From Deltaproteobacteria bacterium (GTDB taxonomy: Bacteria > Desulfobacterota > Desulfuromonadia > Desulfuromonadales > BM103): a stretch of 31,984 bases of DNA. The notes under the pieces are model-generated. The model was not told the DNA's origin. It did not search any database and saw only the letters and a program-made list of their open reading frames with translations. The first letter of the stretch is position 1. Each line of letters opens with the position of its first letter. Location: positions 1 to 31,984 of the forward strand of contig JAGXHL010000036.1 in NCBI GenBank assembly GCA_024636215.1, written 5' to 3'. Shown here one piece after another: positions 7,847 through 14,738 of this stretch. The translations under genes and the position numbers were made by a program.

Positions 7847-8627
7847 ACAAGGTAAAATTCATTACCTGCAACCTGCCTGGGCAGACCATGCTAACCTGGT
7901 GGCCGGCTTTACCATGCGTAATGGCGGCAGCAGCAGGCCGCCTTTCAACTCGCTTAATCTCGGTTTTGGATCTGGAGATCAGCTGTCGCAGGTGGAAGCC
8001 AACCGCGGCGCTGTGGCAAGAGCGTTTGACCTTGAGCCACATCTTTTCCTGACGGTTAACCAGGTCCACGGCAGTGAAATCCTGGTGATTGATCAGCCCA
8101 ACCCGGATGTCTCTCATTTTCAGCGTGTCGGCAGCGATGCCATCATTACCAATCAGCGCAACATCTTGATCGGTATCCTTGTCGCTGACTGTTTTCCGGT
8201 TATCCTTTTCGATCAGAAAAAGCATGTCGCCGGCGTTGTTCATCTAGGTTGGCGTGGCGCAGCAGCTGGCCTGCTGGGTCGCACGATTAAAGCAATGTAC
8301 GAGATTTTCGGTTGCCAACCGGTGGATCTGTGTGCCGCAGTCGGTCCCGGTATTGCTGCACACAGTTACGAAGTCGATCGTCCGGTGCGCGATGCTTTTC
8401 GGCTGGGGACTGACCAGTGGGGACGAATTGCTACCGAAGTAAGCCTTGGCCATTGGCAACTGGATCTGCAGAAAAGTATTCTGTTGCAACTTGATCAAGC
8501 CGGTATCGATCGTTCTCAAGTCGATCTTGTTAAAGAGTGTACCTGTTGCCACAAGGAGGTTTTTTTCTCCTATCGGCGTGACAATGGCAGAACCGGTCGG
8601 CAGATGGGATTTGCGCTGTTACGCTAA
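7833..8627 (+). CDS. pgeF: PgeF/YfiH family (peptidoglycan editing factor, multicopper polyphenol oxidase domain)
   Basis: 264-residue YfiH/LACC1-type enzyme. Family members are reported to act on purine nucleosides, and E. coli PgeF prevents wrong amino acids (serine for alanine) from entering peptidoglycan precursors. The conserved metal/active-site residues are H79 (NQVHGSE), C120 (ADCFPV) and H137 (GVVHLGWRG). The family ending FFSYRRDNGRTGRQ is present (245-257). The open frame extends to 7665, but the ATG at 7833 matches the normal N-terminus and overlaps the rluD end by 14 bp. rluD-pgeF adjacency is widespread in proteobacteria and supports both calls. Confidence 0.94.
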   Translation: MKTVKQGKIHYLQPAWADHANLVAGFTMRNGGSSRPPFNSLNLGFGSGDQLSQVEANRGAVARAFDLEPHLFLTVNQVHGSEILVIDQPNPDVSHFQRVGSDAIITNQRNILIGILVADCFPVILFDQKKHVAGVVHLGWRGAAAGLLGRTIKAMYEIFGCQPVDLCAAVGPGIAAHSYEVDRPVRDAFRLGTDQWGRIATEVSLGHWQLDLQKSILLQLDQAGIDRSQVDLVKECTCCHKEVFFSYRRDNGRTGRQMGFALLR

Positions 8628-8654
8628 GGTTAATGCTGGAAGGAGGAGTGGTTA

Positions 8655-9869
8655 GTGGACAGACCACATGTGCTGATCATTGAAGACGATGCCAATGTCT
8701 GTGAACTTCTGTTCTCTTGTCTGCGTAAGGACGCATATCGGGTTTCTGCTGCTCAAAGCGGTGAAGCAGGTTTGCTGGAAATCGAAGAAGACATGCCGGA
8801 CGTTGTCGTGCTTGACCTCAACCTGCCCGGGATGAATGGTCTGGACGTTTGTCGCACCATGCGTCAGGACCCCTGGATGAGCAAAATTCCTGTGCTGATG
8901 TTGACAGGGATGGCTGATGAAGAAGATGTCGTTGCTGGACTTGAAGTCGGTGCCGATGATTACATGACGAAACCATTTTCACCGAAGCTCTTGGGCGCCC
9001 GTGTCAAAGCTTTGCTGCGCCGAGGCAACCGCCGGCAAGGGATGACATCCCTTGTAGAGAAAGTTGATAAAACAGACAGTTCCCCGGATATCCTTATGGT
9101 GAAAACCCTGGGGAAATGCGAGTTGCAAATTGCTGATCGTCATTTGTCGTGGATAGAAGAATTCAGTCCCGCGCAGCGTCAACTCATGTCAATACTGGTA
9201 GGCACCCCCACAGGAAAGATTTCTCAAGAAGAGATTCAGGTGGCGCTCTGGCCGGACAGTTCTCCCTCGCGAGCGCGGTCTAGCTTTGATTCTCTTCTGT
9301 CGCGCGTACGTCGTACTCTTGATCAGGCTTTCAAGCCATTCGACAGTAAAAAATACCTGGTGGTCAAGCGTGGATATCTCTGTCTGGAGAACTCCCGGAT
9401 TGACGCGCATGAGTTCTGTCGCTTGATCCATAAAGGTTCCCAGCAATTTGCTCACCGTGAATTCTGGCCGGCCGAAATCTCCTTTTCCTCGGCGTTCAGT
9501 CTCTGGCAAGGGACCTTTGTGCCAGGGAATTTCGGTAGTGATGCAGCGATTGTCTTCCAGGATGAACTGGAGCAGCTTTACCTCGAAACCAGCCTGACTT
9601 TTGCCCGTTTACTTTCCGAAAGCAAGCGTTACCAGCAGGCAGACAAACTTTTACGTGATGCCTTGCGATATGATCCTACCAACGACGATGTTATCCGTTT
9701 GCTCTATCAGTTGTGTATTGTTCAGAACCGGTCGGGACAAGCCAGCCATCTGCTGAAGCAATATAGTGAAGCTTTGGGCAAAGATAATTACACAGCGCAG
9801 GAGATTCACGAGGTGCTACTCCATATCTCGAAGGTCAAGCCTGAGCAGGGATGGCTTGTCGCCGACTGA
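8655..9869 (+). CDS. response regulator with SARP-type winged-helix and BTAD output domains
   Basis: 404-residue two-component transcription regulator. The receiver domain (4-123) has the acidic pair D11/D12, phospho-acceptor D54, T84 and K106. Residues about 150-245 look like the SARP/OmpR winged helix (VALWPDSSPSRARSSF...SLLSRVRRTLD, then KKYLVVKRGYLCL). Residues 255-385 are helical, TPR-like and fit a bacterial transcriptional activator domain. The GTG start at 8655 is fixed by AGGAGG 8 nt upstream. It is the last gene of the rluD-pgeF run; no histidine kinase is adjacent. SARP proteins bind heptamer direct repeats of 11-bp period, and such repeats occur directly behind this gene at 9921 and 10103. 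The link is inferred. Confidence 0.9.
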   Translation: MDRPHVLIIEDDANVCELLFSCLRKDAYRVSAAQSGEAGLLEIEEDMPDVVVLDLNLPGMNGLDVCRTMRQDPWMSKIPVLMLTGMADEEDVVAGLEVGADDYMTKPFSPKLLGARVKALLRRGNRRQGMTSLVEKVDKTDSSPDILMVKTLGKCELQIADRHLSWIEEFSPAQRQLMSILVGTPTGKISQEEIQVALWPDSSPSRARSSFDSLLSRVRRTLDQAFKPFDSKKYLVVKRGYLCLENSRIDAHEFCRLIHKGSQQFAHREFWPAEISFSSAFSLWQGTFVPGNFGSDAAIVFQDELEQLYLETSLTFARLLSESKRYQQADKLLRDALRYDPTNDDVIRLLYQLCIVQNRSGQASHLLKQYSEALGKDNYTAQEIHEVLLHISKVKPEQGWLVAD

Positions 9870-9920
9870 AAAATACAGACATTCTTTAAAATTTAAACTT
9901 TTTCTTTTAAAAAGCCAATG

Positions 9921-9954
9921 TTGTGAGAAAATTGTGAGTACCGGTGAGTATAAT
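9921..9954 (+). promoter_or_regulatory. promoter P1 with 11-bp-period heptamer repeats
   Basis: TTGTGAG (9921-9927), 4 nt, TTGTGAG (9932-9938), 4 nt, GGTGAG (9943-9948), directly followed by TATAAT (9949-9954). No -35 box stands at the normal spacing, so an activator is likely to be needed. CTCACAA at 9956-9962 also makes an inverted repeat with the second heptamer. An AT-rich stretch (9881-9915) lies upstream. The layout matches known SARP-dependent promoters. Confidence 0.5.
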
Positions 9955-9960
9955 GCTCAC

Positions 9961-10061
9961 AAAAATCGCTTGTGTTTGCAGGCTTGAAGATTGAAACAAG
10001 AGAGGGTATGCAATTAGATTAAAAGGGGGCCCCCATCAGATGGATGGGGGCCAATTTTTTT
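9961..10061 (+). ncRNA. candidate small RNA 1 (about 100 nt)
   Basis: Predicted transcript from promoter P1 to the terminator at 10028-10061. No credible coding sequence is present; the only ATG (10008) opens a four-codon frame. The region 9870-10219 holds no other gene. An alternative is that this is only the 3' trailer and terminator of the response regulator mRNA. Confidence 0.4.
10028..10061 (+). terminator. intrinsic terminator T1
   Basis: Perfect 10-bp stem GGCCCCCATC/GATGGGGGCC (10028-10037, 10043-10052), 5-nt loop, followed by AATTTTTTT. Strong on the plus strand; it could also work weakly on the minus strand. Confidence 0.88.
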
Positions 10062-10102
10062 AATTGCAGATAAACATGATATCTTTTGTCTTCTGACGGT
10101 GG

Positions 10103-10137
10103 TTGTAAGATATTTTTGAGAAGTGGTGTGGTATAAG
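10103..10137 (+). promoter_or_regulatory. promoter P2, same architecture as P1
   Basis: TTGTAAG (10103-10109), 4 nt, TTTTGAG (10114-10120), 4 nt, GGTGTGG (10125-10131), directly followed by TATAAG (10132-10137). Each block differs from its P1 counterpart by one or two bases (the third also by one base in length), and the spacing is otherwise the same. No -35 consensus at 16-18 nt. Confidence 0.45.
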
Positions 10138-10143
10138 TTCAAT

Positions 10144-10210
10144 CAGGATTAATTTCCTACCTCCGATTCAAGAACAAGGCCCGGGTCATCGACCCGGGCC
10201 TTGTTCTTTG
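10144..10210 (+). ncRNA. candidate small RNA 2 (about 67 nt) with anti-Shine-Dalgarno-like motif
   Basis: Predicted transcript from P2 to the very strong terminator T2. The unpaired 5' part contains CCTACCTCC (10156-10164), complementary to ribosome binding sites, before the 17-bp terminator stem. No open reading frame of note. Existence and role are inferred from promoter and terminator layout only. Confidence 0.4.
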
Positions 10211-10212
10211 TT
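10171..10212. terminator. intrinsic terminator T2, probably bidirectional
   Basis: Perfect 17-bp stem: left arm 10171-10187 (AGAACAAGGCCCGGGTC), 3-nt loop, right arm 10191-10207, followed by TTGTTTC. It would end candidate RNA 2 on the plus strand and could end the trkA-trkH-hydrolase transcript arriving on the minus strand. Confidence 0.88.
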
Positions 10213-10219
10213 TCGTGCG

Positions 10220-10354
10220 TCAGGTTATGGCGCGCAGCACTACGGCGAGCAAGCCTGAGGTGGAATCTGAGTACTCCCTCAATGTTCTCAATATCGCCTT
10301 CGACTTTAGCCTGAACAAGGTCGATATTGGTTCTAATCTTTTTGTTCCGACCAT
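10220..10354 (-). CDS. possible 44-residue ORF coupled to the hydrolase gene
   Basis: The hydrolase stop and this ATG share a base (TGATG at 10356-10352), with GAGG 7 nt before the ATG, which is a classical coupling layout. The product, MVGTKRLEPISTLFRLKSK..., is basic and resembles nothing I know. Other frames are also open here (a plus-strand ORF 10227-10370, and a minus frame without a start codon), so coding on this strand is uncertain. Confidence 0.22.
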   Translation of the reverse strand: MVGTKRLEPISTLFRLKSKAILRTLREYSDSTSGLLAVVLRAIT

Positions 10355-11223
10355 CAGTCCACCTCTGTAGTAAATCCGGTCCATCGGGCGATTGCCTCCA
10401 TCAGGGTTTGCCGGTAAATCTCTCCACCCACGATAAAGCCATTGTTGTGCCCGGCACCGGGAATCCATAAAATATGTTTTTCCTCTGGTGCCCTGTAAAA
10501 AAGCTCTTCTGCCATGCGTGGCGGGCAGATGCTGTCCTTTTTGCCATGAATGAGCAGAAGAGGACACTTCAGTCCGCTAATTTTTTCCAGGTTGTCGTAC
10601 TTGGCACCAACCAGCCAGCCGAGCAAGCGATTAATCAGCGGATAGTGATACTGACCCATGGCAGCGATCGAGGTAAAGGCTGATTCCATGATCAGGCCGG
10701 CCGGAGGGGAGTGCAGTGCGGCTTCGAGACCGATCGCGGCACCCAGCGAGCGACCGAAGATGATCGTCTGTTCTGATGTCCAGCCGCGGTTACTCAATAA
10801 TTCCAAAGCACCGGCGATATCCTGATAGGTCCCCCTCTCGCTGGCTTTGCCCTCGCTGAGACCGTAGCCACGGTAATTGAAGATGAAGACGGCAACCCCC
10901 AAATCGTGGAGCAATTGCAAGGTATCCAGACGATGGGAGATGTTGCCGGCGTTGCCCATGCAGAAGAGCACGACCGGAGCATTTTCCCGCCCCGGAACAA
11001 GCCAGCCGTTAAGCCGGGTGCCGTCAGTTGCCCAGAAAGCAATCTCTTCGTAATCCAGGTTTATGCTTGTCGGTGTTGCTTCATGACGAGGCTCGGGGAA
11101 GTAAAGAAAGTGGTGGTCGAGGGCGGCGCGAGCAGGCATGGCAAAGATCACTGCCGCCACCAGATAGACGAGCAAACGGTAATGCAACTTTTTGAATCCG
11201 GAAACTTTGGACATGAGAGACAT
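10354..11223 (-). CDS. alpha/beta hydrolase, secreted or membrane-anchored
   Basis: 289-residue serine hydrolase of the alpha/beta fold (BEM46/YsgA-like group). Residues 12-32 form a hydrophobic N-terminal segment ending near ARA, which is either a signal peptide or a membrane anchor, so it acts outside the cytoplasm. The oxyanion segment is CMGNAGN (88-94). The catalytic triad is S159 (GRSLGA), D230 (HGKKDS) and H259 (GAGHNN). The start is one of two nearby ATGs (11223 or 11214). It begins 7 bp after the trkH stop and is presumably co-transcribed with trkA-trkH. The substrate is unknown; no link to potassium transport is evident beyond position. Confidence 0.88.
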   Translation of the reverse strand: MSLMSKVSGFKKLHYRLLVYLVAAVIFAMPARAALDHHFLYFPEPRHEATPTSINLDYEEIAFWATDGTRLNGWLVPGRENAPVVLFCMGNAGNISHRLDTLQLLHDLGVAVFIFNYRGYGLSEGKASERGTYQDIAGALELLSNRGWTSEQTIIFGRSLGAAIGLEAALHSPPAGLIMESAFTSIAAMGQYHYPLINRLLGWLVGAKYDNLEKISGLKCPLLLIHGKKDSICPPRMAEELFYRAPEEKHILWIPGAGHNNGFIVGGEIYRQTLMEAIARWTGFTTEVD

Positions 11224-11230
11224 CGAAGTG

Positions 11231-12673
11231 TCATTTTCGCCAGAAGCTCGGGAAAACCAGAACCAGTACGGTAAAGAGTTCCAGACGTCCTAACAGCATG
11301 CAGAATGCAAGCACCAGTTTACCGAACGCCGGGACATGCGCGAAGTTGTCGACAGGTCCGACCGAGCCGAGTCCCGGACCGATATTACTCAGGGTGGCGA
11401 TGACCGAGGCGCCTGCCGAAGGGAGATCCATACCGACACCTGCCATAATGAAGGAGGCGGCAACAAACACACCCAGATAGAGTGCGAAGAAGCCGAGAAT
11501 CGACTGCATGACTTCTTTATCCACCGGCCGTGCGCCGAGCTTGACCAGGCGTACAGCACGGGGATGAATCAGACGGAAGACCTGCACGTGAGCATGCTTG
11601 AACAGGAGCAGGATGCGGGCGACCTTCATGCCGCCCCCGGTGGATCCTGCGCAACCACCGATGAACATGGCAAACACCAGCAGATACTGGCAGAGGACCG
11701 GCCAGAGTTCATAGTCGGCCGTGGCGAAGCCGGTGGTGGTCATGATCGATACGACCTGGAAGGCGCTGAAACGCAGATTGTCGAGAAAATCGGGATAAGT
11801 GCCGCCCATGTTGAGCAAGGTAATCGAGATCGTGCCGAACAGAATCAGACCGAAGTAAAAGCGCAGTTCCTCGTTGCGAATAAAATCGCCGATCTTGCCC
11901 TGCAGGGCAAGATAATGCAGGGAAAAATTAATCCCGGCCAGAAACATGAACAAGGTAATGACCCATTCGATATAGGCACTGCCGTAGGCTGCAATCGAAG
12001 CGTTGCGGGTTGAAAACCCGCCGGTGGCCATAGTGGTGAAGGAATGGTTCAGGCCATCGAAAAAATTCATGCCGCCAGCCATCAGCAACAAAACTTCAGC
12101 GCCGGTGAGCAGGACGTAAACTCCCCAGAGCAGCTTGGCTGTATCCTGAATACGTGGTTTCAGCCGGTCAGTGGTCGGGCCGGGCACCTCGGCTTTGAAT
12201 AACTGCATACCACCGACACCGAGCATCGGCAGGATGGCGAGGGAGAGGACGATGATGCCCATGCCACCCAGCCATTGTGTCAGAGAGCGCCACAGCAGAA
12301 TGCTTGGCGGCAGTACCTCGATATCGGTAAGAATGGTCGAGCCGGTGGTGGTGAAGCCGCTCATGGTCTCAAAAAAAGCATCGAGGTATGAGGGGATTGC
12401 TCCGGACAAAACAAACGGCAGCGCCCCAAACAGGGAAAAAAGAGTCCAGCCGAACGTGACGACGGCAAAGCCTTCACGGACAGACAGGTCGCTTTCAGAG
12501 CGAAACAGCTTGAAAAGCAGTCCGCCGCATGCTGCAGAAATAACCGAAGAAAGAATAAAGGAGCTCGCAGCACCGTCGCCGTAAAACCAGGAAAACGGCA
12601 CAGGAAAGAGCAGGGCAATCGCCAAGGACAGCAGCAAGGCGCCGAGTATGCGCAAAGTCAGCGTGATATTCAT
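11231..12673 (-). CDS. trkH: Trk potassium uptake system, membrane subunit
   Basis: 480-residue TrkH/KtrB-type potassium channel-like transporter in the inner membrane. It has the four-fold pore repeats of the SKT family, visible as SGFTTTGSTIL, MATGGFSTRN, MTTTGFATADYE and TLSNIGPGLGS, each with the selectivity-filter glycine, and multiple hydrophobic helices throughout. The length is right for TrkH. The start codon touches the trkA stop directly (TAGATG), so the two subunits are co-translated. TrkA gates this subunit by binding NAD(H) or nucleotides. Confidence 0.96.
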   Translation of the reverse strand: MNITLTLRILGALLLSLAIALLFPVPFSWFYGDGAASSFILSSVISAACGGLLFKLFRSESDLSVREGFAVVTFGWTLFSLFGALPFVLSGAIPSYLDAFFETMSGFTTTGSTILTDIEVLPPSILLWRSLTQWLGGMGIIVLSLAILPMLGVGGMQLFKAEVPGPTTDRLKPRIQDTAKLLWGVYVLLTGAEVLLLMAGGMNFFDGLNHSFTTMATGGFSTRNASIAAYGSAYIEWVITLFMFLAGINFSLHYLALQGKIGDFIRNEELRFYFGLILFGTISITLLNMGGTYPDFLDNLRFSAFQVVSIMTTTGFATADYELWPVLCQYLLVFAMFIGGCAGSTGGGMKVARILLLFKHAHVQVFRLIHPRAVRLVKLGARPVDKEVMQSILGFFALYLGVFVAASFIMAGVGMDLPSAGASVIATLSNIGPGLGSVGPVDNFAHVPAFGKLVLAFCMLLGRLELFTVLVLVFPSFWRK

Positions 12674-14026
12674 CTATTCGAAGAATCTTTCGACTTTGGC
12701 AAGTGCTTCTGGTAGAGCAAAGACCATCACCAGGTCGCCTACCTTGATACAAGTCTCGCCGTCGGGAATTTCATAACTGTTCTGGTGAACAATGGCACCG
12801 ATAATCGCTCCGCGCGGGAAGTGCAGATCCTTGAGCGGGGTATCGACAATTGAACTGCCGGATTTGATTTCAATCTCCAGAACTTCCGAATTGCTGCCTT
12901 CGATCGTCGCCAGGGAGATTACATTGCCGCGGCGGGCGAACTTCAGGATCGCACTAGCCGCAGAAAGTCGTGGCGAGACACAAGCGTCAACACCAAGAGA
13001 ATGGGCCAAATCGATAAATTCAGGTCGGTTGACCAGACTAAGGGTCCGTTTGGTTCCGTGGCGTTTGCAGAGAAGCGAGCAGAGGATGTTGGTCTCGTCG
13101 TTATCGGTTGCGGCGATGAAAACATCAGCATTGGCCACGCCTTCATCGAGCAGAACCCGGATGTCGGTGCCCTCGGCGTGAATGATCATGGTTTTTTTCA
13201 ATTGTGCCGAAAGTTTTTCGCAACGGGCCTGATCGCGTTCTATCAGGCGCACATTGAAGCCGCGCTCCTCGAGATTGCGGGCGACCCGCAGGCCAATCCG
13301 GCCGCCACCGAGAATAAAGGCTCGTCGGGATCCCCGACGCTTCTCTTCCTTGACCTTCAGCAGGTACTGAATGGCAGGCAGATCTTGCTTGTGGGCAAAG
13401 ATGAAGATGCTGTCGCCAACCTGTATGGTATCGTCGCCACGAGGAATGATGGTGTGGCCGTGCCGTGTGATTGCGACCACGACGAAGCGATACATGCCGC
13501 GAATTTCACCAAGCTCTTTAAGGGTCAGATCACACAACGGACTGTCTTCGTTAATGCGATAACCGAGAAACTGGATCTGGCCGCCGACGAACTCGGCAAC
13601 ATCGAAAGTCCCGGCCCTGGCAGCGAGGTTGGCCAGTTCGTCAGCTACGGCATCGTCCGGATTGATCATCAGGTCGATGCCCAGTTTATCTTTGGAGAGA
13701 ACAGCGCCCCGGCTCAGGTAGTCAATACTCTTGACACGGGCGATGCGTTTGCCGACGCCATATTCCCGCGCCAGCAGGCAAACCAGAATATTGACCTCAT
13801 CAAGATCAGTGACGGCCATGACAATATCCGCCTCCTTGATGCCGGCCTGTTCCATGGTCTCGGCGCTGGCGCCGTTGCCAAGGATGCCGAGCACATTGAG
13901 ACGATCCTGGGCGGCATTGAGATGGTCCTGATTACGGTCGATCAGGGTGACTCCATGACCTTCCAGAGAGAGCCGTTCGCAGAGAAAGTAGCCGACTTGA
14001 CCCGCTCCGACTATGAGTATGTTCAT
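12674..14026 (-). CDS. trkA: Trk potassium uptake system, regulatory NAD-binding subunit
   Basis: 450-residue cytoplasmic TrkA with two tandem RCK (KTN) units. The first Rossmann motif is ILIVGAGQVGYFL (3-15); the second starts near residue 233 with AFILGGGRIGLRVA. Each is followed by a RCK_C domain (about 140-220 and 365-450; e.g. GDSIFIFA and GDLVMVFA). It regulates TrkH, encoded immediately downstream with no gap. The ATG at 14026 has an AGGGAA element upstream. A long plus-strand open frame over the same DNA is an antisense shadow. Confidence 0.96.
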   Translation of the reverse strand: MNILIVGAGQVGYFLCERLSLEGHGVTLIDRNQDHLNAAQDRLNVLGILGNGASAETMEQAGIKEADIVMAVTDLDEVNILVCLLAREYGVGKRIARVKSIDYLSRGAVLSKDKLGIDLMINPDDAVADELANLAARAGTFDVAEFVGGQIQFLGYRINEDSPLCDLTLKELGEIRGMYRFVVVAITRHGHTIIPRGDDTIQVGDSIFIFAHKQDLPAIQYLLKVKEEKRRGSRRAFILGGGRIGLRVARNLEERGFNVRLIERDQARCEKLSAQLKKTMIIHAEGTDIRVLLDEGVANADVFIAATDNDETNILCSLLCKRHGTKRTLSLVNRPEFIDLAHSLGVDACVSPRLSAASAILKFARRGNVISLATIEGSNSEVLEIEIKSGSSIVDTPLKDLHFPRGAIIGAIVHQNSYEIPDGETCIKVGDLVMVFALPEALAKVERFFE

Positions 14027-14171
14027 CTGGTATTTCCCTTAAGTTTCATCTGAAACGAGCTTTTTCCGCAATCTCTGCATCGATCCACGGGTTATATAGA
14101 TGTGACCTGTTTCGTGGCTGTGATTAACACAACTCTAATACGCAGCCTTTATGTGAACAGCGGCGAATCGC

Positions 14172-14200
14172 TTGCCCGAAAACCCGAAGTCGCTTAAGAT
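14172..14200 (+). promoter_or_regulatory. sigma70-like promoter of the HNH gene
   Basis: TTGCCC (14172-14177), 17-nt spacer, TAAGAT (14195-14200), about 25 nt before the GTG start. It lies in the 199-bp divergent space between trkA and the HNH gene; no trkA promoter could be assigned there. Confidence 0.45.
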
Positions 14201-14225
14201 TGAGCAGACTCAAGCGAGGTAGACT

Positions 14226-14513
14226 GTGGAACCCTGGTACGATATTTCAGAAGAACAGCTGCGCCGCGAACGGCAAATAGCCCGTGAGTTACGGCGCTCC
14301 CAGTGGTGGCGCAAGCGGATTGATGCGGGCCTCTGTCATTATTGTGGTGGTCATTTCAATTCCAGGGATCTAACCTTGGACCACATTGTGCCATTGGTGC
14401 GCGGTGGCAGGAGTTCTCGCGGTAACTGTGTCCCGGCCTGCAAGGAGTGTAACACGCGCAAACGCGACCTGCTGCCTACCGAGTGGCAGGAGTACCTCGA
14501 CAACCTGCTATAA
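14226..14513 (+). CDS. small HNH endonuclease-domain protein
   Basis: 95-residue single-domain HNH nuclease-like protein. The two zinc-knuckle pairs are C37/C40 (CHYC) and C72/C75 (CKEC). The HNH core is LDHIVPL (D52, H53) with N67 and GGRSSRGN. The GTG start is supported by GAGG 6-7 nt upstream. It is a free-standing nuclease domain of the type common in bacterial chromosomes, of unknown role; it is not inside an intron or intein here. It converges with the small acidic gene at the end of the glg operon, and the two stop codons lie in one shared hexamer (14508-14513). Confidence 0.85.
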   Translation: MEPWYDISEEQLRRERQIARELRRSQWWRKRIDAGLCHYCGGHFNSRDLTLDHIVPLVRGGRSSRGNCVPACKECNTRKRDLLPTEWQEYLDNLL

Positions 14514-14738
14514 TTCTTCCAGTTGCTCCGGTTCATCGCCTTCGATGTTGCAGGCAGCGTCATCGTCATCGTCCATTTCATCGAAATCTTCGTCCATGAA
14601 CCTTTCCAAAAAACGCTGGTTGCTGCGCAGTCGACGTTGAATCTTCTCTTCCAGTTCAGCGAGTTCAGGGAAGCGTGCTTTCTTTTCTTCCGTGTCCGGT
14701 TGTTGCGGAGCCGTCACATTATCCTCATGCTCGGTCAT
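14508..14738 (-). CDS. small acidic protein at the end of the glycan operon
   Basis: 76 residues, starting MTEHEDNVTAPQQ. It is highly acidic, with an aspartate run DDDDD near 56-60 and a helical middle (AELEEKIQRRLRSNQRFLER). No family recognised. The ATG at 14738 overlaps the glgA stop as ATGA, so it is translationally coupled to glgA. An upstream in-frame ATG (14756) lies inside glgA and is less likely. The strong coupling suggests a helper or regulator of the polysaccharide enzymes, but that is inference only. Confidence 0.72.
   Translation of the reverse strand: MTEHEDNVTAPQQPDTEEKKARFPELAELEEKIQRRLRSNQRFLERFMDEDFDEMDDDDDAACNIEGDEPEQLEEL

Noticed and set aside
10001..10022. Mini-ORF ATG CAA TTA GAT stop in candidate RNA 1
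   Set aside because: Four codons, with the purine-rich stretch only 1 nt from the ATG; too weak to call a leader peptide.
10150..10340. Minus-strand frame with good-looking codons (KIRTNIDLVQAKVEGDIENIEG)
   Set aside because: No usable start codon, and the frame runs through the terminator stem; kept only as part of the overlapping-frames observation.
11336..12013. 225-codon plus-strand open frame
   Set aside because: Antisense to trkH; composition not protein-like for a real gene.
13001..14053. 350-codon plus-strand open frame
   Set aside because: Lies fully antisense to trkA, has no family resemblance or ribosome binding site, and is explained by the codon bias of trkA.
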